Assembly (NCBI GenBank): GCA_050291465.1
Contig: JBNKJV010000013.1
Span: 1 to 64,000 of the forward strand
Reading direction: 5' to 3'
Length of the DNA stretch: 64,000 nt
From: CBFDBF01 sp050291465
GTDB lineage: Bacteria > Pseudomonadota > Gammaproteobacteria > Chromatiales > Chromatiaceae
In this document: piece by piece, positions 46,755-56,276 of the stretch
Layout: each line of letters starts with the position of its first letter
How positions within the stretch are numbered: the first letter of the stretch is position 1
Notes under the pieces: model-generated
Databases searched by the model: none
What the model was told of the DNA's origin: nothing
Seen by the model: the letters and a program-made list of their open reading frames with translations, nothing else
Position numbers and translations under genes: made by a program

Positions 46755-48056
46755 ATGAAAAGAAAGCTCATACCACTTCTGTTCTGTCCCTTACTGGGGT
46801 TTTCCACGGCTCATGGGGAGAATCTTATCCAGGTGTACGAGGCGGCGCTTACCAATGACGCCCAGATACGGGCGGCCAGGGCTTCGCGGAATTCCGCCAT
46901 GGAAGCGAAACCCCAGGCCCGGGCGCAGTTGCTCCCCACCATCGGATTGTCCGCCGACGCCTATCAGACCCATAGCGACATAAAGGATGCCGGTGCAGGT
47001 AGCGAGGACTACGGTAGTTCCAGTGCCTCCATTTCCCTGAGCCAGCCGATTTTCCGGCGTGAGTACTGGATTCAGCTTACTCAGGCGGATCAGCAGGTGG
47101 AAAGGGCGGAGGCGCAGCTGTCATCGGCGGAACAGACACTCATGGTGCGGACCGCGCAGGCCTACTTTAATGTGCTTTCCGCCCAGGATACCCTGGAGTT
47201 CGCCAAGGCCGAGACAGAGGCCATATCCCGTCAGCTCGATCAGGCCAAGCAGCGTTTCGAAGTGGGGCTGATCGCCATTACCGCGGTGCATGAGGCGCAG
47301 GCCGCCTACGACCAGTCGCGGGCGGATCTGATCGCGGCGGAGAACGCCCTGGGCGATGCCTGGGAAGCGTTGCGGGAGATTATCCACGTCAGGGTTCCTT
47401 CCCTGGCGGCGCTGACCCCTGATCTTCCTCTCAATCCGCCGCAACCGCAGGATATAGAGCAGTGGAGCAGTATGGCCCAGCAGCAGAATCTGGACATAAT
47501 GGCCGCCCAGAAGGACATGGAGATCGCCCGCGAGAATGTCTCTTTCCAGGGGGCGGGACACCTGCCGACCCTGGACCTGGTGGGCTCCCACTCCGTGGAT
47601 CGTACCGGCAGCAGTCTGGGAACGGATGCAGACACTTCCAGTATCGGCGTGGAGCTCAACATCCCACTGTTCGCCGGTGGCGGTGTCATGTCCCGTACCC
47701 GTCAGGCGGAATACGACCTGGAGGTGGCGCAGGAGGGACTGGACGCCAAACGCCGCGCGGTGGACCGGCAGGTGCGGGACGCCTACCGTGGCGTGCTGGC
47801 CAGCATCAGCCAGGTGGAGGCGCTCAAGGCGAGCACTCTATCCGCCCAGAGCGCGCTGGAGGCCACCGAGGCGGGGTTCGAGGTGGGGACCCGCACCATG
47901 GTGGATGTCCTGAGTTCCCAGCGCGATCTCTACCGGACCCGCAGCAACTACGCAAACGTGCGTTACAACTATATCCTCAGCGGTCTGTTACTCAAGCAGG
48001 CGGCCGGGATCCTGACGCGCAATGACCTGGAACGGGTCAACGGCTGGCTGCAGTGA
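46755..48056 (+). CDS. tolC: TolC-family outer-membrane efflux protein
   Basis: 433 residues from ATG 46755 (a GTG at 46737 also opens the frame). Signal peptide (KLIPLLFCPLLGFSTAHG), then the repeated OEP domains: long coiled helices with ASRNSAMEAKPQARAQLLPTIGLSADAYQT, QQVERAEAQLSSAEQTLMVRTAQAYFNVL and a second similar half. TolC trimers form the outer-membrane channel for efflux and type I secretion; the symbol is by family similarity. Genes for an inner-membrane partner are not adjacent, apart from the ABC exporter on the opposite strand. Followed 18 bases later by aroC. Confidence 0.9.
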   Translation: MKRKLIPLLFCPLLGFSTAHGENLIQVYEAALTNDAQIRAARASRNSAMEAKPQARAQLLPTIGLSADAYQTHSDIKDAGAGSEDYGSSSASISLSQPIFRREYWIQLTQADQQVERAEAQLSSAEQTLMVRTAQAYFNVLSAQDTLEFAKAETEAISRQLDQAKQRFEVGLIAITAVHEAQAAYDQSRADLIAAENALGDAWEALREIIHVRVPSLAALTPDLPLNPPQPQDIEQWSSMAQQQNLDIMAAQKDMEIARENVSFQGAGHLPTLDLVGSHSVDRTGSSLGTDADTSSIGVELNIPLFAGGGVMSRTRQAEYDLEVAQEGLDAKRRAVDRQVRDAYRGVLASISQVEALKASTLSAQSALEATEAGFEVGTRTMVDVLSSQRDLYRTRSNYANVRYNYILSGLLLKQAAGILTRNDLERVNGWLQ

Positions 48057-48074
48057 GGTCCGCTGCATATCGAC

Positions 48075-49175
48075 ATGTCCGGAAACAGCATAGGAAAACT
48101 CTTCAGCGTCACCACCTTCGGTGAGTCCCACGGACCCGCGTTGGGGTGTATCGTGGACGGCTGTCCCCCGGGGCTCGAGCTGTCGGCGAAAGAGCTGCAG
48201 CGGGACCTGGACCGGCGCAAGCCGGGCACTTCCCGCCACACCACCCAGCGTCGTGAGGCGGATGAGGTGGAGATCCTCTCCGGGGTGTTCGAGGGAAAGA
48301 CCACGGGAACGCCCATAGGTTTGCTTATCCGCAATACCGATCAGCGCTCCAAGGATTACTCGGAAATCATGGACCGATTCCGTCCGGGTCACGCCGACTA
48401 CACCTACCAGCAGAAATACGGGTGCCGCGATTACCGGGGCGGGGGACGCTCGTCCGCGCGGGAGACCGCCATGCGGGTGGCTGCCGGGGGCATCGCCAAG
48501 AAATACCTGCGTGACCGCCATGGTATCGAAGTGCGCGGTTACCTGGCGCAGTTGGGGCCCATCGTGGCGGAGAAACTCGATTGGGATGAGGTGGAGCGAA
48601 ATCCCTTTTTCTCTCCGGACGCTGACAAGGTCGCGGAGATGGAGCGCTACATGGATGCGTTGCGCAAGGAGGGAAACTCCATCGGTGCGCGCATCAACGT
48701 GGTGGCCACCGGAGTCATGCCCGGGTTGGGAGAGCCGGTGTTCGATCGACTGGATGCGGATATCGCCCATGCCCTCATGAGTATCAACGCGGTCAAGGGG
48801 GTGGAGATCGGTGCCGGATTTGCATGTGTCGCCCAGAAGGGGACGGAACACCGGGACGAGATCACCCCCGAGGGGTTTCTCACCAATCACGCCGGCGGTG
48901 TGTTGGGTGGGATATCCAGTGGCCAGGATATCGTGGCCTCCATCGCCCTCAAGCCCACCTCCAGTATCCTGATACCGGGTCGCACGGTTAACCTTGAGGG
49001 GCAACCGGTGGAGGTAGTGACCGAGGGGCGGCACGATCCCTGTGTCGGTATACGCGCCACCCCCATAGCGGAAGCGATGCTGGCTATCGTACTGATGGAT
49101 CATCTCCTGCGCCAGCGTGCTCAGAATCTCGAGGTACAATCGGAGACCCCCGTTATCCCCTCGGCGGTGGAATGA
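48075..49175 (+). CDS. aroC: Chorismate synthase
   Basis: 366 residues, normal length. Signature sequences: GNSIGKLFSVTTFGESHGPALGCIVDG at the N-terminus, GHADYTYQQKYGCRDYRGGGRSSARETAMRVAAGG (FMN/EPSP site), and GGVLGGISSGQDIV. Converts EPSP to chorismate with reduced FMN, last common step of aromatic biosynthesis. Short gap after the tolC-like gene suggests possible read-through. No unusual features. Confidence 0.98.
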   Translation: MSGNSIGKLFSVTTFGESHGPALGCIVDGCPPGLELSAKELQRDLDRRKPGTSRHTTQRREADEVEILSGVFEGKTTGTPIGLLIRNTDQRSKDYSEIMDRFRPGHADYTYQQKYGCRDYRGGGRSSARETAMRVAAGGIAKKYLRDRHGIEVRGYLAQLGPIVAEKLDWDEVERNPFFSPDADKVAEMERYMDALRKEGNSIGARINVVATGVMPGLGEPVFDRLDADIAHALMSINAVKGVEIGAGFACVAQKGTEHRDEITPEGFLTNHAGGVLGGISSGQDIVASIALKPTSSILIPGRTVNLEGQPVEVVTEGRHDPCVGIRATPIAEAMLAIVLMDHLLRQRAQNLEVQSETPVIPSAVE

Positions 49176-49251
49176 GCCCGGGGCTGGGGTTTACGTGCTG
49201 ATCCTTACCAAATTCCCCCACCTCGGCCCTCGGCCCTGAAGCCTCGGCCCT

Positions 49252-50400
49252 ATGCCTTACTGGCGACTCTCCAGTTTTTACCTTTTCTATTTTGCCGCCC
49301 TCGGGACCCTGGTTCCCTACTGGGGGCTTTATCTAAAGAGTATCGATTTCAATGCTGTGGCCATCGGCGAACTCATGGCCATACCCCTGGCGACCAAATT
49401 CATCGCGCCCTACGTCTGGGGTTGGATCGGCGATCACCTGGGTCATCGCATGTTTATCGTGCGCCTAGGTTCCCTGCTCACCGCCGTCATATTCCTCGGG
49501 GTGTTCTGGCTGCACGGCTTCTGGGGGTTAGGGCTGGCCATGGCGCTGTTCAGTTTTTTCTGGAACGCCGTGCTGCCTCAGTTCGAGGCGGTAACCCTGC
49601 GTTATCTCGGCGATAAGGCACAGAAATACGCCCGTATTCGAGTCTGGGGGTCCGTCGGATTCATTGCCACCGTGATGCTGCTGGGAGTGATGGTTGACCA
49701 TTCGGGACCGGCCGCGATCCTCCCAATGCTCCTGGGTATCTACGTGGCCATCTGGTTATCCAGCATGACGATCAGGGACCCTGATCCCGAATCCCACCCC
49801 CCGAGTCAGTCCTCAATCACGGCGGTGCTGAAGCTGCCGGCGGTGATCGGTTTTTTTGCCACCTGTTTCCTGTTGCAGGCCAGTCACGGTGCTTACTACA
49901 CCTTTTATTCCATATATATGGAAGCGGAGGGCTATTCGAAAACCGTAATCGGCCAGTTTTGGGCCCTGGGTGTCATTGCCGAGGTGATGGTGTTTCTGGT
50001 CATGCACCGATTGCTGCAGCGTTGGGGGGCGCGCAACGTACTCCTGGCCAGCCTGTTGCTGGCGGCCGTGCGTTGGCTGCTGATCGGGAATTTTCCCCAG
50101 TCGTTGTGGATAATGCTGCTGGCGCAGCTCCTGCATGCCGCCACCTTCGGGACCTTTCACGCCTCCGCCATTCACCTGGTTCACCGCTATTTCACCGGAC
50201 GGCACCAGGGGCGAGGGCAGGCCCTGTACGCCAGCCTTAGTTTCGGGGCGGGCGGCGCCCTCGGCAGTCTTAGCAGCGGTTTTCTCTGGTCCAGCCTCGG
50301 ACCGGCGGTGACCTTCGGTCTGTCCGCCGTTGTTGCGCTCCTCGCCTTTTTGACCGCGTGGCTGTGGGTTGCCGATAATCTGGAACAGGGTCGTTACTGA
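49252..50400 (+). CDS. MFS transporter (HcaT/PPP-type)
   Basis: 382 residues with about 12 predicted helices. The start PYWRLSSFYLFYFAALGTLVPYWGLYLKSIDF is characteristic of the phenylpropionate/nucleoside-type MFS subfamily seen in many gammaproteobacteria. The signature loop DHLGHRMFIVRLGS lies between helices 2 and 3. Actual substrate unknown. The 3' end overlaps the convergent LysR-type gene by 7 bases. The upstream gap carries three copies of CTCGGCCCT (49222-49251), possible remnants of expansion. Confidence 0.88.
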   Translation: MPYWRLSSFYLFYFAALGTLVPYWGLYLKSIDFNAVAIGELMAIPLATKFIAPYVWGWIGDHLGHRMFIVRLGSLLTAVIFLGVFWLHGFWGLGLAMALFSFFWNAVLPQFEAVTLRYLGDKAQKYARIRVWGSVGFIATVMLLGVMVDHSGPAAILPMLLGIYVAIWLSSMTIRDPDPESHPPSQSSITAVLKLPAVIGFFATCFLLQASHGAYYTFYSIYMEAEGYSKTVIGQFWALGVIAEVMVFLVMHRLLQRWGARNVLLASLLLAAVRWLLIGNFPQSLWIMLLAQLLHAATFGTFHASAIHLVHRYFTGRHQGRGQALYASLSFGAGGALGSLSSGFLWSSLGPAVTFGLSAVVALLAFLTAWLWVADNLEQGRY

Positions 50401-51263
50401 CGGCGGCAGCTCTCCAGCATCGCCTGCGCCGCGTTGGATATGCTGCGGTTACGATGAACAACCGCACCCAGGCTTCTGCGAAGCCGGATTCCATCCACCT
50501 CCAGGACCGCGAGGGTATCGTTGTCGATCATGGTCCGGGGGAGCAGGCTCCAGCCCAGGCCGATACTCACCAGCATCTTCAAGGTTTCCAGATAGTTGGT
50601 GGAGATGGCGATCTCGATATCCAGATGCCGAGGTGCCAGTGCCTGTTCCAGGATCATTCGGGTATAGGTGCCGCCGCCCGGCAGCACCGCAGGGAAGGCC
50701 GTAAGTTCCTTGAGGGTAACCGCCGGATTCGCTGCCAGCGGGTGCCCCTTATGCACGAGAAATTCCAATGGATCCGGCCAGATTTCGCTGATTTCCAGGT
50801 TAGGGGAGGGGGCGGTGGGGAGGGTGACTATGGCCAGCTCCAGTTCCCCGCGTTCCACCGCGCTGCAACCGGTTTCGGAATCGAGGAAACGGATATCGAG
50901 ACGAACCTCCGGATACTGTTTGCTGAAGTTGTTTAAGACCGGGGGCAGACGGTGCAGGCCGATATGGTGACTGGTTCCCATACTCAGGGTGCCTCCGACC
51001 TTCCCCGACAGATTGGACAGGGAACGCTGGATATCCGCCATCTCGTTCAGCAGCCGTTTGGCGCGGGGCAGCAGCTGTGTTCCCGCCTCGGTCAGCCCGA
51101 TCTTCCTGCCGATACGGTCGAACAGCCGGGTGTCCAGTTTCTGCTCCAGGGCCGCGATGCGCTTACTGACCGCGGGCTGGGTCAGATAGAGCCGCTCCGC
51201 CGCCAGGGAGAAGGAGCCGGTCTCGGCCACCTCCACGAAGGCGTTCAGTTCGTTGAGTTCCAT
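50394..51263 (-). CDS. LysR-type transcriptional regulator
   Basis: 289 residues. N-terminal winged helix (ELNELNAFVEVAETGSFSLAAERLYLTQPAVSKRIAALE) with the standard recognition helix, followed by the two-lobed effector domain. Divergent from leuC with a 125-base gap, the usual geometry for control of the neighbouring gene and of itself. Effector not predictable; the neighbour suggests a branched-chain amino acid or propionate-type signal. Confidence 0.92.
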   Translation of the reverse strand: MELNELNAFVEVAETGSFSLAAERLYLTQPAVSKRIAALEQKLDTRLFDRIGRKIGLTEAGTQLLPRAKRLLNEMADIQRSLSNLSGKVGGTLSMGTSHHIGLHRLPPVLNNFSKQYPEVRLDIRFLDSETGCSAVERGELELAIVTLPTAPSPNLEISEIWPDPLEFLVHKGHPLAANPAVTLKELTAFPAVLPGGGTYTRMILEQALAPRHLDIEIAISTNYLETLKMLVSIGLGWSLLPRTMIDNDTLAVLEVDGIRLRRSLGAVVHRNRSISNAAQAMLESCRRQ

Positions 51264-51292
51264 GCTTCGATTCCAGGACGGTTATGCCATAT

Positions 51293-51307
51293 ATTCCATT
51301 ATAGAAT
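51293..51307. promoter_or_regulatory. LysR-type binding-site candidate upstream of leuC
   Basis: ATTC-CATTATA-GAAT, an inverted repeat containing T-N11-A, centred 53 bases before the predicted leuC -10 element. It is in the divergent LysR/leuC gap. Confidence 0.45.
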
Positions 51308-51329
51308 CATATTTATGAAAAAGATGAAT

Positions 51330-51358
51330 TTGTTTTATACATACCGGTTGGCTACTAT
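51330..51358 (+). promoter_or_regulatory. Sigma70 promoter of leuC
   Basis: TTGTTT at 51330-51335, 17-base spacer, TACTAT at 51353-51358, 31 bases before the leuC start. Confidence 0.6.
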
Positions 51359-51388
51359 TCAGCCATCAACAACCTGGAATTCAAGAAC

Positions 51389-52795
51389 ATGAGCGCGAAA
51401 ACACTCTACGACAAACTCTGGGAAGCGCATCTGGTCCGCACCGACGAGGACGGAACCGCGTTGCTCTATATCGATCGGCAACTGGTGCATGAGGTGACCT
51501 CGCCGCAGGCCTTCGAGGGACTGCGCATGGCGGGCCGTAAACCCTGGCGTCCCGACGCCAATATCGCCACGCCGGACCATAACGTCCCCACCCTCGGTCG
51601 GGCCGACGGCATCGACGATCCCGTCGCCCGTCTGCAGGTGGAGACCCTGGATCGGAATTGCGAAGAGTTCGGTATCACCGAATTCGGCATGGACGATATC
51701 CGCCAGGGGGTGGTGCATGTGATGGGGCCGGAGCAGGGCGCCACCCTGCCGGGTATGACCGTGGTCTGCGGTGATTCCCACACCGCCACCCATGGCGCCT
51801 TCGGTGCCTTGGCTTTCGGTATCGGGACCTCGGAGGTGGAGCATGTAATGGCCACCCAGTGCCTGATCCAGAAGAAGTCCAGGACCATGCTGGTACAGGT
51901 GGACGGCAAGGCGGCACCCGGAGTGACCGGCAAGGACATCATCCTGGCGGTGATCGGTAGGATCGGTACCGCCGGCGGCACCGGCTACGTGATTGAGTTT
52001 GCAGGCGAGGCCATCCGCGATCTCTCCATGGAGGGGCGCATGACTGTCTGCAACATGGCCATCGAGGGCGGCGCCCGCGCCGGCATCATCGCGGTGGACG
52101 AAAAGACCATCGATTACGTCAAAGGACGTCCCTACGCCCCCGATGGCGAGATGTGGGATCGGGCGGTGGCGGCGTGGCAGCAGTTGCACAGCGATGAGGG
52201 TGCCCGCTTCGATACGGTGGTGACCATTGATGCCGCGGCCATCGAGCCGCAGGTGACCTGGGGTACGTCGCCGGAGATGGTCCTTCCGGTATCGGCCAGG
52301 GTGCCTGATCCGGCGGCGGAAGCGGATCCGGTAAAGGCGGAAGGCATGCGCCGCGCCCTGGAGTACATGGGACTGGAAGCGGGCGCCCCCATCTCGGAGA
52401 TCCGGCCGGACCATGTATTTATCGGCTCCTGTACCAACGGCCGTATCGAAGACCTGCGTGCGGCCGCCGTGGTGGCCAAGGGTCGTAAGGTGGCGGACAA
52501 CATCAGACAGGCGCTGGTGGTACCGGGTACGGGTCTGGTGAAGCAGCAGGCGGAAGCGGAGGGTCTGGACAAGATCTTCATCGAGGCCGGTTTTGAATGG
52601 CGTGAACCGGGTTGTTCCATGTGCCTGGCCATGAACGCCGACCGGCTGCAGCCGGGTGACCGTTGCGCCTCCACCTCCAACCGCAACTTCGAGGGGCGGC
52701 AGGGGCAGGGGGGACGCACCCATCTGGTGAGTCCGGCCATGGCGGCAGCCGCCGCGGTAACCGGCCGTTTTGTGGATATAAGGGAATTAACTTAG
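51389..52795 (+). CDS. leuC: 3-isopropylmalate dehydratase large subunit
   Basis: 468 residues. Aconitase-family [4Fe-4S] ligands: FIGSCTNGRIEDLR (first Cys) and GCSMCLAMNADRL (the CxxC pair), plus VCGDSHTATHGAFGALAFGIG at the active site. With LeuD it isomerises 2- to 3-isopropylmalate in leucine biosynthesis. Starts 125 bases from the divergent LysR gene. The 3' end runs into a palindromic repeat that separates it from leuD. Confidence 0.97.
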   Translation: MSAKTLYDKLWEAHLVRTDEDGTALLYIDRQLVHEVTSPQAFEGLRMAGRKPWRPDANIATPDHNVPTLGRADGIDDPVARLQVETLDRNCEEFGITEFGMDDIRQGVVHVMGPEQGATLPGMTVVCGDSHTATHGAFGALAFGIGTSEVEHVMATQCLIQKKSRTMLVQVDGKAAPGVTGKDIILAVIGRIGTAGGTGYVIEFAGEAIRDLSMEGRMTVCNMAIEGGARAGIIAVDEKTIDYVKGRPYAPDGEMWDRAVAAWQQLHSDEGARFDTVVTIDAAAIEPQVTWGTSPEMVLPVSARVPDPAAEADPVKAEGMRRALEYMGLEAGAPISEIRPDHVFIGSCTNGRIEDLRAAAVVAKGRKVADNIRQALVVPGTGLVKQQAEAEGLDKIFIEAGFEWREPGCSMCLAMNADRLQPGDRCASTSNRNFEGRQGQGGRTHLVSPAMAAAAAVTGRFVDIRELT

Positions 52796-52859
52796 CCACG
52801 GAGACACAGAGCCCGCAGAGACAACAGTTTTACTCTGTGTCCTCCGTGCCTCTGTGGCT
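52794..52859. repeat. CACAGAG-type intergenic palindromic repeat, copy 2
   Basis: AGCCACGGAGACACAGAG on the left and CTCTGTGTCCTCCGTGCC...TGTGGCT on the right form a 66-base hairpin between leuC and leuD, filling the whole gap inside the operon. Confidence 0.7.
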
Positions 52860-52871
52860 GACCTGGAGACG

Positions 52872-53516
52872 ATGATGAATAGATTTGAATTATTTACCGG
52901 TGTGGTGGCGCCGTTGGATCGTGCCAACGTGGACACCGACGCCATAATTCCGAAACAGTTTCTGAAGTCCATCAAACGGACCGGATTCGGACCCTATCTG
53001 TTCGATGAGTGGCGTTATATGGACCACGGCGAGCCGGACATGGACTGTAGCAACCGGCCGCGTAATCCCGATTTCATGCTTAACGATCCTCGTTATGCGA
53101 GTGCGCGGATTTTGCTGGCGCGGGACAACTTCGGTTGTGGCTCTTCCCGGGAGCATGCGCCGTGGGCGTTGGCCGATTTCGGTTTCAAGGTGATCATCGC
53201 CCCCAGCTTTGCGGATATCTTTTTTAACAACAGCTTTAAGAACGGGCTGCTTCCCATCAAGCTGGATGCCGGAGTTGTGGACGGGTTGTTCAAAAAGGCG
53301 AGCGGGGAACGGGCGCTGGAGATCACGGTGGATCTGGCGGCGCAGGAACTGCGCCTTGCCGACGGCGAAGTGATTCCGTTCGAAGTGGATGAGTTCCGCA
53401 AACACTGTCTGCTCGAAGGTCTGGACGACATCGGCCTCACCCTGCGGCACGCGGACGAGATCAAGGCCTTCGAACAGCAACGGCGCGAACAGGCCCCGTG
53501 GGTATTCGGAGATTAG
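52872..53516 (+). CDS. leuD: 3-isopropylmalate dehydratase small subunit
   Basis: 214 residues from ATG 52872 (GGAG upstream); the next ATG (52875) is also possible, and an earlier GTG at 52854 is inside the repeat. Family sequence VVAPLDRANVDTDAIIPKQFLKSIKRTGFGPYLFDEW and the swivel-domain DNFGCGSSREHAPWAL are clear. Partner of LeuC. The gap to leuB holds a second repeat of a different sequence. Confidence 0.96.
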   Translation: MMNRFELFTGVVAPLDRANVDTDAIIPKQFLKSIKRTGFGPYLFDEWRYMDHGEPDMDCSNRPRNPDFMLNDPRYASARILLARDNFGCGSSREHAPWALADFGFKVIIAPSFADIFFNNSFKNGLLPIKLDAGVVDGLFKKASGERALEITVDLAAQELRLADGEVIPFEVDEFRKHCLLEGLDDIGLTLRHADEIKAFEQQRREQAPWVFGD

Positions 53517-53540
53517 TGCGGATCGGAAATATGGAGATTT

Positions 53541-53735
53541 AACGCGGAGAACGCCAAGACGCAGAGACGCAAAGGTTGGATAAGTTTTTTTGTTGTTATA
53601 CCGGCGTATTCCGGAATTCAGAAGGATCGAATCTGTTTAGCCGGGGTTTTCTCCGGGTAAGAGGATTAAGCAGAAGTTTCTAAATTGGAATCTAATTTTC
53701 TTTGCGACTTTGTGCCTCTGCGTCCTTTGCGTTTA
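53541..53735. repeat. Palindromic intergenic repeat, variant form, copy 3
   Basis: AACGCGGAGAACGCCAAGAC near 53541 and CTCTGCGTCCTTTGCGTT near 53717-53734 are inverted copies around about 120 bases. It is a divergent relative of the CACAGAG family, sharing the GCAGAGACG and CTCTGCGT cores. Confidence 0.6.
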
Positions 53736-53803
53736 ATTCCGATCCTTCAGGTAGCGATTAGTCCAAGCTTTATCGGTGTGTTAAATAGAATTCAGGAACA
53801 ATC

Positions 53804-54877
53804 ATGAGCAAAAAAATATTGGTATTGCCGGGTGACGGCATAGGGCAGGAGATCATGGCCGAGGCGGTGAAGGTCCTGGACTGCCTGCGTAACGACCACG
53901 GTCTGCAGGTGGAGCTGGACCATGCGTTGGTGGGTGGTTGCGCCTACGACGAGACCGGTTCCCCGCTGCCGGAGGAGACACTGGCCAAGGCGCGAGAGGC
54001 GGACGCGGTGCTGCTGGGTGCCGTGGGCGGTATCAAGTGGGAGTCGCTGGACTATTCGGTACGTCCCGAACGGGGTCTGCTGGGTCTGCGCAAGGAGCTG
54101 GGGCTGTTCGCCAACCTGCGACCCGCCATCCTCTATCCGCAGCTTGCGGATGCCTCCACTCTGAAGCCGGAGGTGGTTTCGGGTCTCGATATCATGATCG
54201 TGCGCGAGCTGACCGGCGGTATCTATTTCGGCGGTCCGCGGGGTATACGCGAGCTGGAATCCGGTGAAAAGGAGGGTTTCAACACCCTGGTCTATCGTGA
54301 GTCGGAAGTGGACCGCATCGTGCGGGTGGCCATGGATATCGCCATGAAGCGCGGCAGGCGGGTCTGTTCGGTGGACAAGGCCAACGTGCTGGAGGTGACC
54401 GAGCTGTGGCGCGACGTAGCGATCAAGGTCGGGGAGGAGTATCCGGATGTGGAGCTTTCCCATATGTACGTGGACAATGCAGCCATGCAGCTGGTCAAGT
54501 GGCCGAAACAGTTTGACGTTATGGTGACCACCAACATGTTCGGCGATATTCTTTCCGATTGTGCCGCCATGTTGACCGGTTCCATCGGTATGTTGCCTTC
54601 CGCTTCCCTGGACGCAAACGGAAAGGGCATGTATGAGCCGATCCACGGTTCCGCTCCCGATATCGCCGGCAAGGGCGTAGCCAACCCGCTGGCGACTATC
54701 CTGTCGGTGGCCATGATGCTGCGTTACTCATTGGATGAACCCGCCATGGCGGAACGAATCGAAAAGGCCGTGGACAAAGTACTTAACGATGGATTGCGTA
54801 CCCAGGACATCATGTCCGACGGCATGAAGCAGGTGGGCACCGTGGAGATGGGCGACGCCGTGCTGGCGGCGCTTTAA
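53804..54877 (+). CDS. leuB: 3-isopropylmalate dehydrogenase
   Basis: 357 residues. NAD-binding and substrate motifs are standard: ILVLPGDGIGQEIMAEAVKVL at the start, LRPERGLLGLRKELGLFANLRP-type region, MVTTNMFGDILSDCAAMLTGSIGMLPSASL and EPIHGSAPDIAGKGVANPLATILS. Oxidatively decarboxylates 3-isopropylmalate to 2-oxoisocaproate. Third leu gene; separate from leuD by the palindromic repeat, so it may have its own promoter. Followed by two more repeats before asd. Confidence 0.97.
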   Translation: MSKKILVLPGDGIGQEIMAEAVKVLDCLRNDHGLQVELDHALVGGCAYDETGSPLPEETLAKAREADAVLLGAVGGIKWESLDYSVRPERGLLGLRKELGLFANLRPAILYPQLADASTLKPEVVSGLDIMIVRELTGGIYFGGPRGIRELESGEKEGFNTLVYRESEVDRIVRVAMDIAMKRGRRVCSVDKANVLEVTELWRDVAIKVGEEYPDVELSHMYVDNAAMQLVKWPKQFDVMVTTNMFGDILSDCAAMLTGSIGMLPSASLDANGKGMYEPIHGSAPDIAGKGVANPLATILSVAMMLRYSLDEPAMAERIEKAVDKVLNDGLRTQDIMSDGMKQVGTVEMGDAVLAAL

Positions 54878-54891
54878 AGCTATTTTTATTT

Positions 54892-54969
54892 GCCACAGAG
54901 ACACAGAGCGCACAGAGTTGTGAAACGTAAAGGCAATACAGGGGGGGCAGTCTCTGTGTGGCGTCCGTA
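54892..54969. repeat. CACAGAG-type intergenic palindromic repeat, copy 4
   Basis: GCCACAGAGACACAGAGCGC (54892 onward) pairs with CTCTGTGTGGCGTCCGT (ending 54967) across a short loop. First of two tandem copies between leuB and asd. Confidence 0.65.
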
Positions 54970-54994
54970 GTTATAGTATCGACGTCATTCTATT

Positions 54995-55079
54995 GGTCAC
55001 AGAGACACGGAGTGGACGGAGTTGCGTAAGCCAAAAGTGATACAAGGGGTATTCTCTGTGATCTCTGTGTCTCCGTGGC
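54995..55079. repeat. CACAGAG-type intergenic palindromic repeat, copy 5
   Basis: GGTCACAGAGACACGGAG pairs with CTCTGTGTCTCCGTGGC. Lies 26 bases after copy 4 and ends 30 bases before asd. Confidence 0.7.
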
Positions 55080-55109
55080 AAGTGCATTTTTTAATTAAGA
55101 GAAATTGAA

Positions 55110-56225
55110 ATGAAACGGGTTGGTTTTGTAGGTTGGCGCGGTATGGTCGGTTCGGTCCTTATGGACCGGATGCGGGCGGAGGGTGATTTCGCTCTGATTG
55201 AGGAGCCGGTGTTTTTTACCACGTCACAAGTCGGTCAGGACGGTCCGGATGTGGGTCACGGGGCGCAACCGCTCGAGGATGCCTCCGATATTGACACGCT
55301 CAAGACGATGGATGCCATCGTTACCTGTCAGGGCGGCGGCTACACCTCAGAGGTGTTCCCGAAACTGCGCGCCGCGGGTTGGGATGGTTACTGGATCGAT
55401 GCCGCATCGACCCTGAGGATGGAGAAAGAGAGCATTATTATCCTCGATCCCGTCAACGGCGACCTGATCAGGGATTCCATCCGGGCCGGGACAAAAGACT
55501 ACATCGGAGGTAACTGTACGGTCAGCCTGATGCTTATGGCCCTCGGTGGTCTGTTCCGCGAAGGGCTGGTGGAGTGGATGACCGCCATGACCTATCAGGC
55601 CGCCTCCGGAGCGGGGGCTCAGAACATGCGTGAGCTTCTGGCTCAGATGGGGAGTGCCCACGATGCTGTGAAGCCGCTTCTGGACGACCCCGCCTCGGCG
55701 ATCCTGAAGATCGATCAACGGGTGTCCGACACCCTGCGCAGCGACGCTTTCCCAACGGAAAACTTTGGTGTTCCTCTTGCCGGCAGTCTGATCCCCTGGA
55801 TCGACAAGCAGTTGGAGAACGGTCAGAGCCGCGAGGAGTGGAAGGGCAGTGTTGAAACCAACAAGATCCTGGGGCGGGAAGCGAACCCGATCCCTATCGA
55901 CGGCATCTGTGTGCGCATCGGGGCCATGCGTTCTCACAGTCAGGCGTTGACTATAAAACTGGTGAAGGATGTTCCGGTTTCCGAAATTGAAGGGATGCTC
56001 GCTTCGGCCAATGACTGGGTAAAGGTGATTCCCAACGAACGCGAGCGATCCATACAGGAGCTGACACCCGCGGCGGTGACCGGTACCCTCAGCGTCCCCG
56101 TGGGGCGTGTGCGAAAACTCGCCATGGGTGGAGAGTATCTTTCCGCCTTTACCGTTGGCGATCAGCTGTTGTGGGGTGCGGCGGAACCCCTGCGCCGTAT
56201 GGTGCGGATTCTTATGGAGCAGTGA
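55110..56225 (+). CDS. asd: Aspartate-semialdehyde dehydrogenase
   Basis: 371 residues. NADP-binding GWRGMVGSVLMDRM at the N-terminus and the catalytic cysteine in GGNCTVSLMLMALGG (about residue 136), followed by the QAASGAGAQNMRELLAQMG region and a C-terminal dimerisation domain. Converts aspartyl phosphate to aspartate semialdehyde for lysine, threonine and methionine. Single gene with a hairpin terminator behind it. Upstream adjacent repeats may act as boundaries. Confidence 0.97.
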   Translation: MKRVGFVGWRGMVGSVLMDRMRAEGDFALIEEPVFFTTSQVGQDGPDVGHGAQPLEDASDIDTLKTMDAIVTCQGGGYTSEVFPKLRAAGWDGYWIDAASTLRMEKESIIILDPVNGDLIRDSIRAGTKDYIGGNCTVSLMLMALGGLFREGLVEWMTAMTYQAASGAGAQNMRELLAQMGSAHDAVKPLLDDPASAILKIDQRVSDTLRSDAFPTENFGVPLAGSLIPWIDKQLENGQSREEWKGSVETNKILGREANPIPIDGICVRIGAMRSHSQALTIKLVKDVPVSEIEGMLASANDWVKVIPNERERSIQELTPAAVTGTLSVPVGRVRKLAMGGEYLSAFTVGDQLLWGAAEPLRRMVRILMEQ

Positions 56226-56233
56226 CCGACAGT

Positions 56234-56276
56234 CCCTTCCCCTGAGGCGGTGCGGGGAAAGGGCTGACGGTTTTTT
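56234..56276 (+). terminator. Intrinsic terminator after asd
   Basis: CCCTTCCCC...GGGGAAAGGG stem with one bulged base and TTTTTT a few bases later. From 56277 to 56550 no gene is accepted. Confidence 0.65.
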
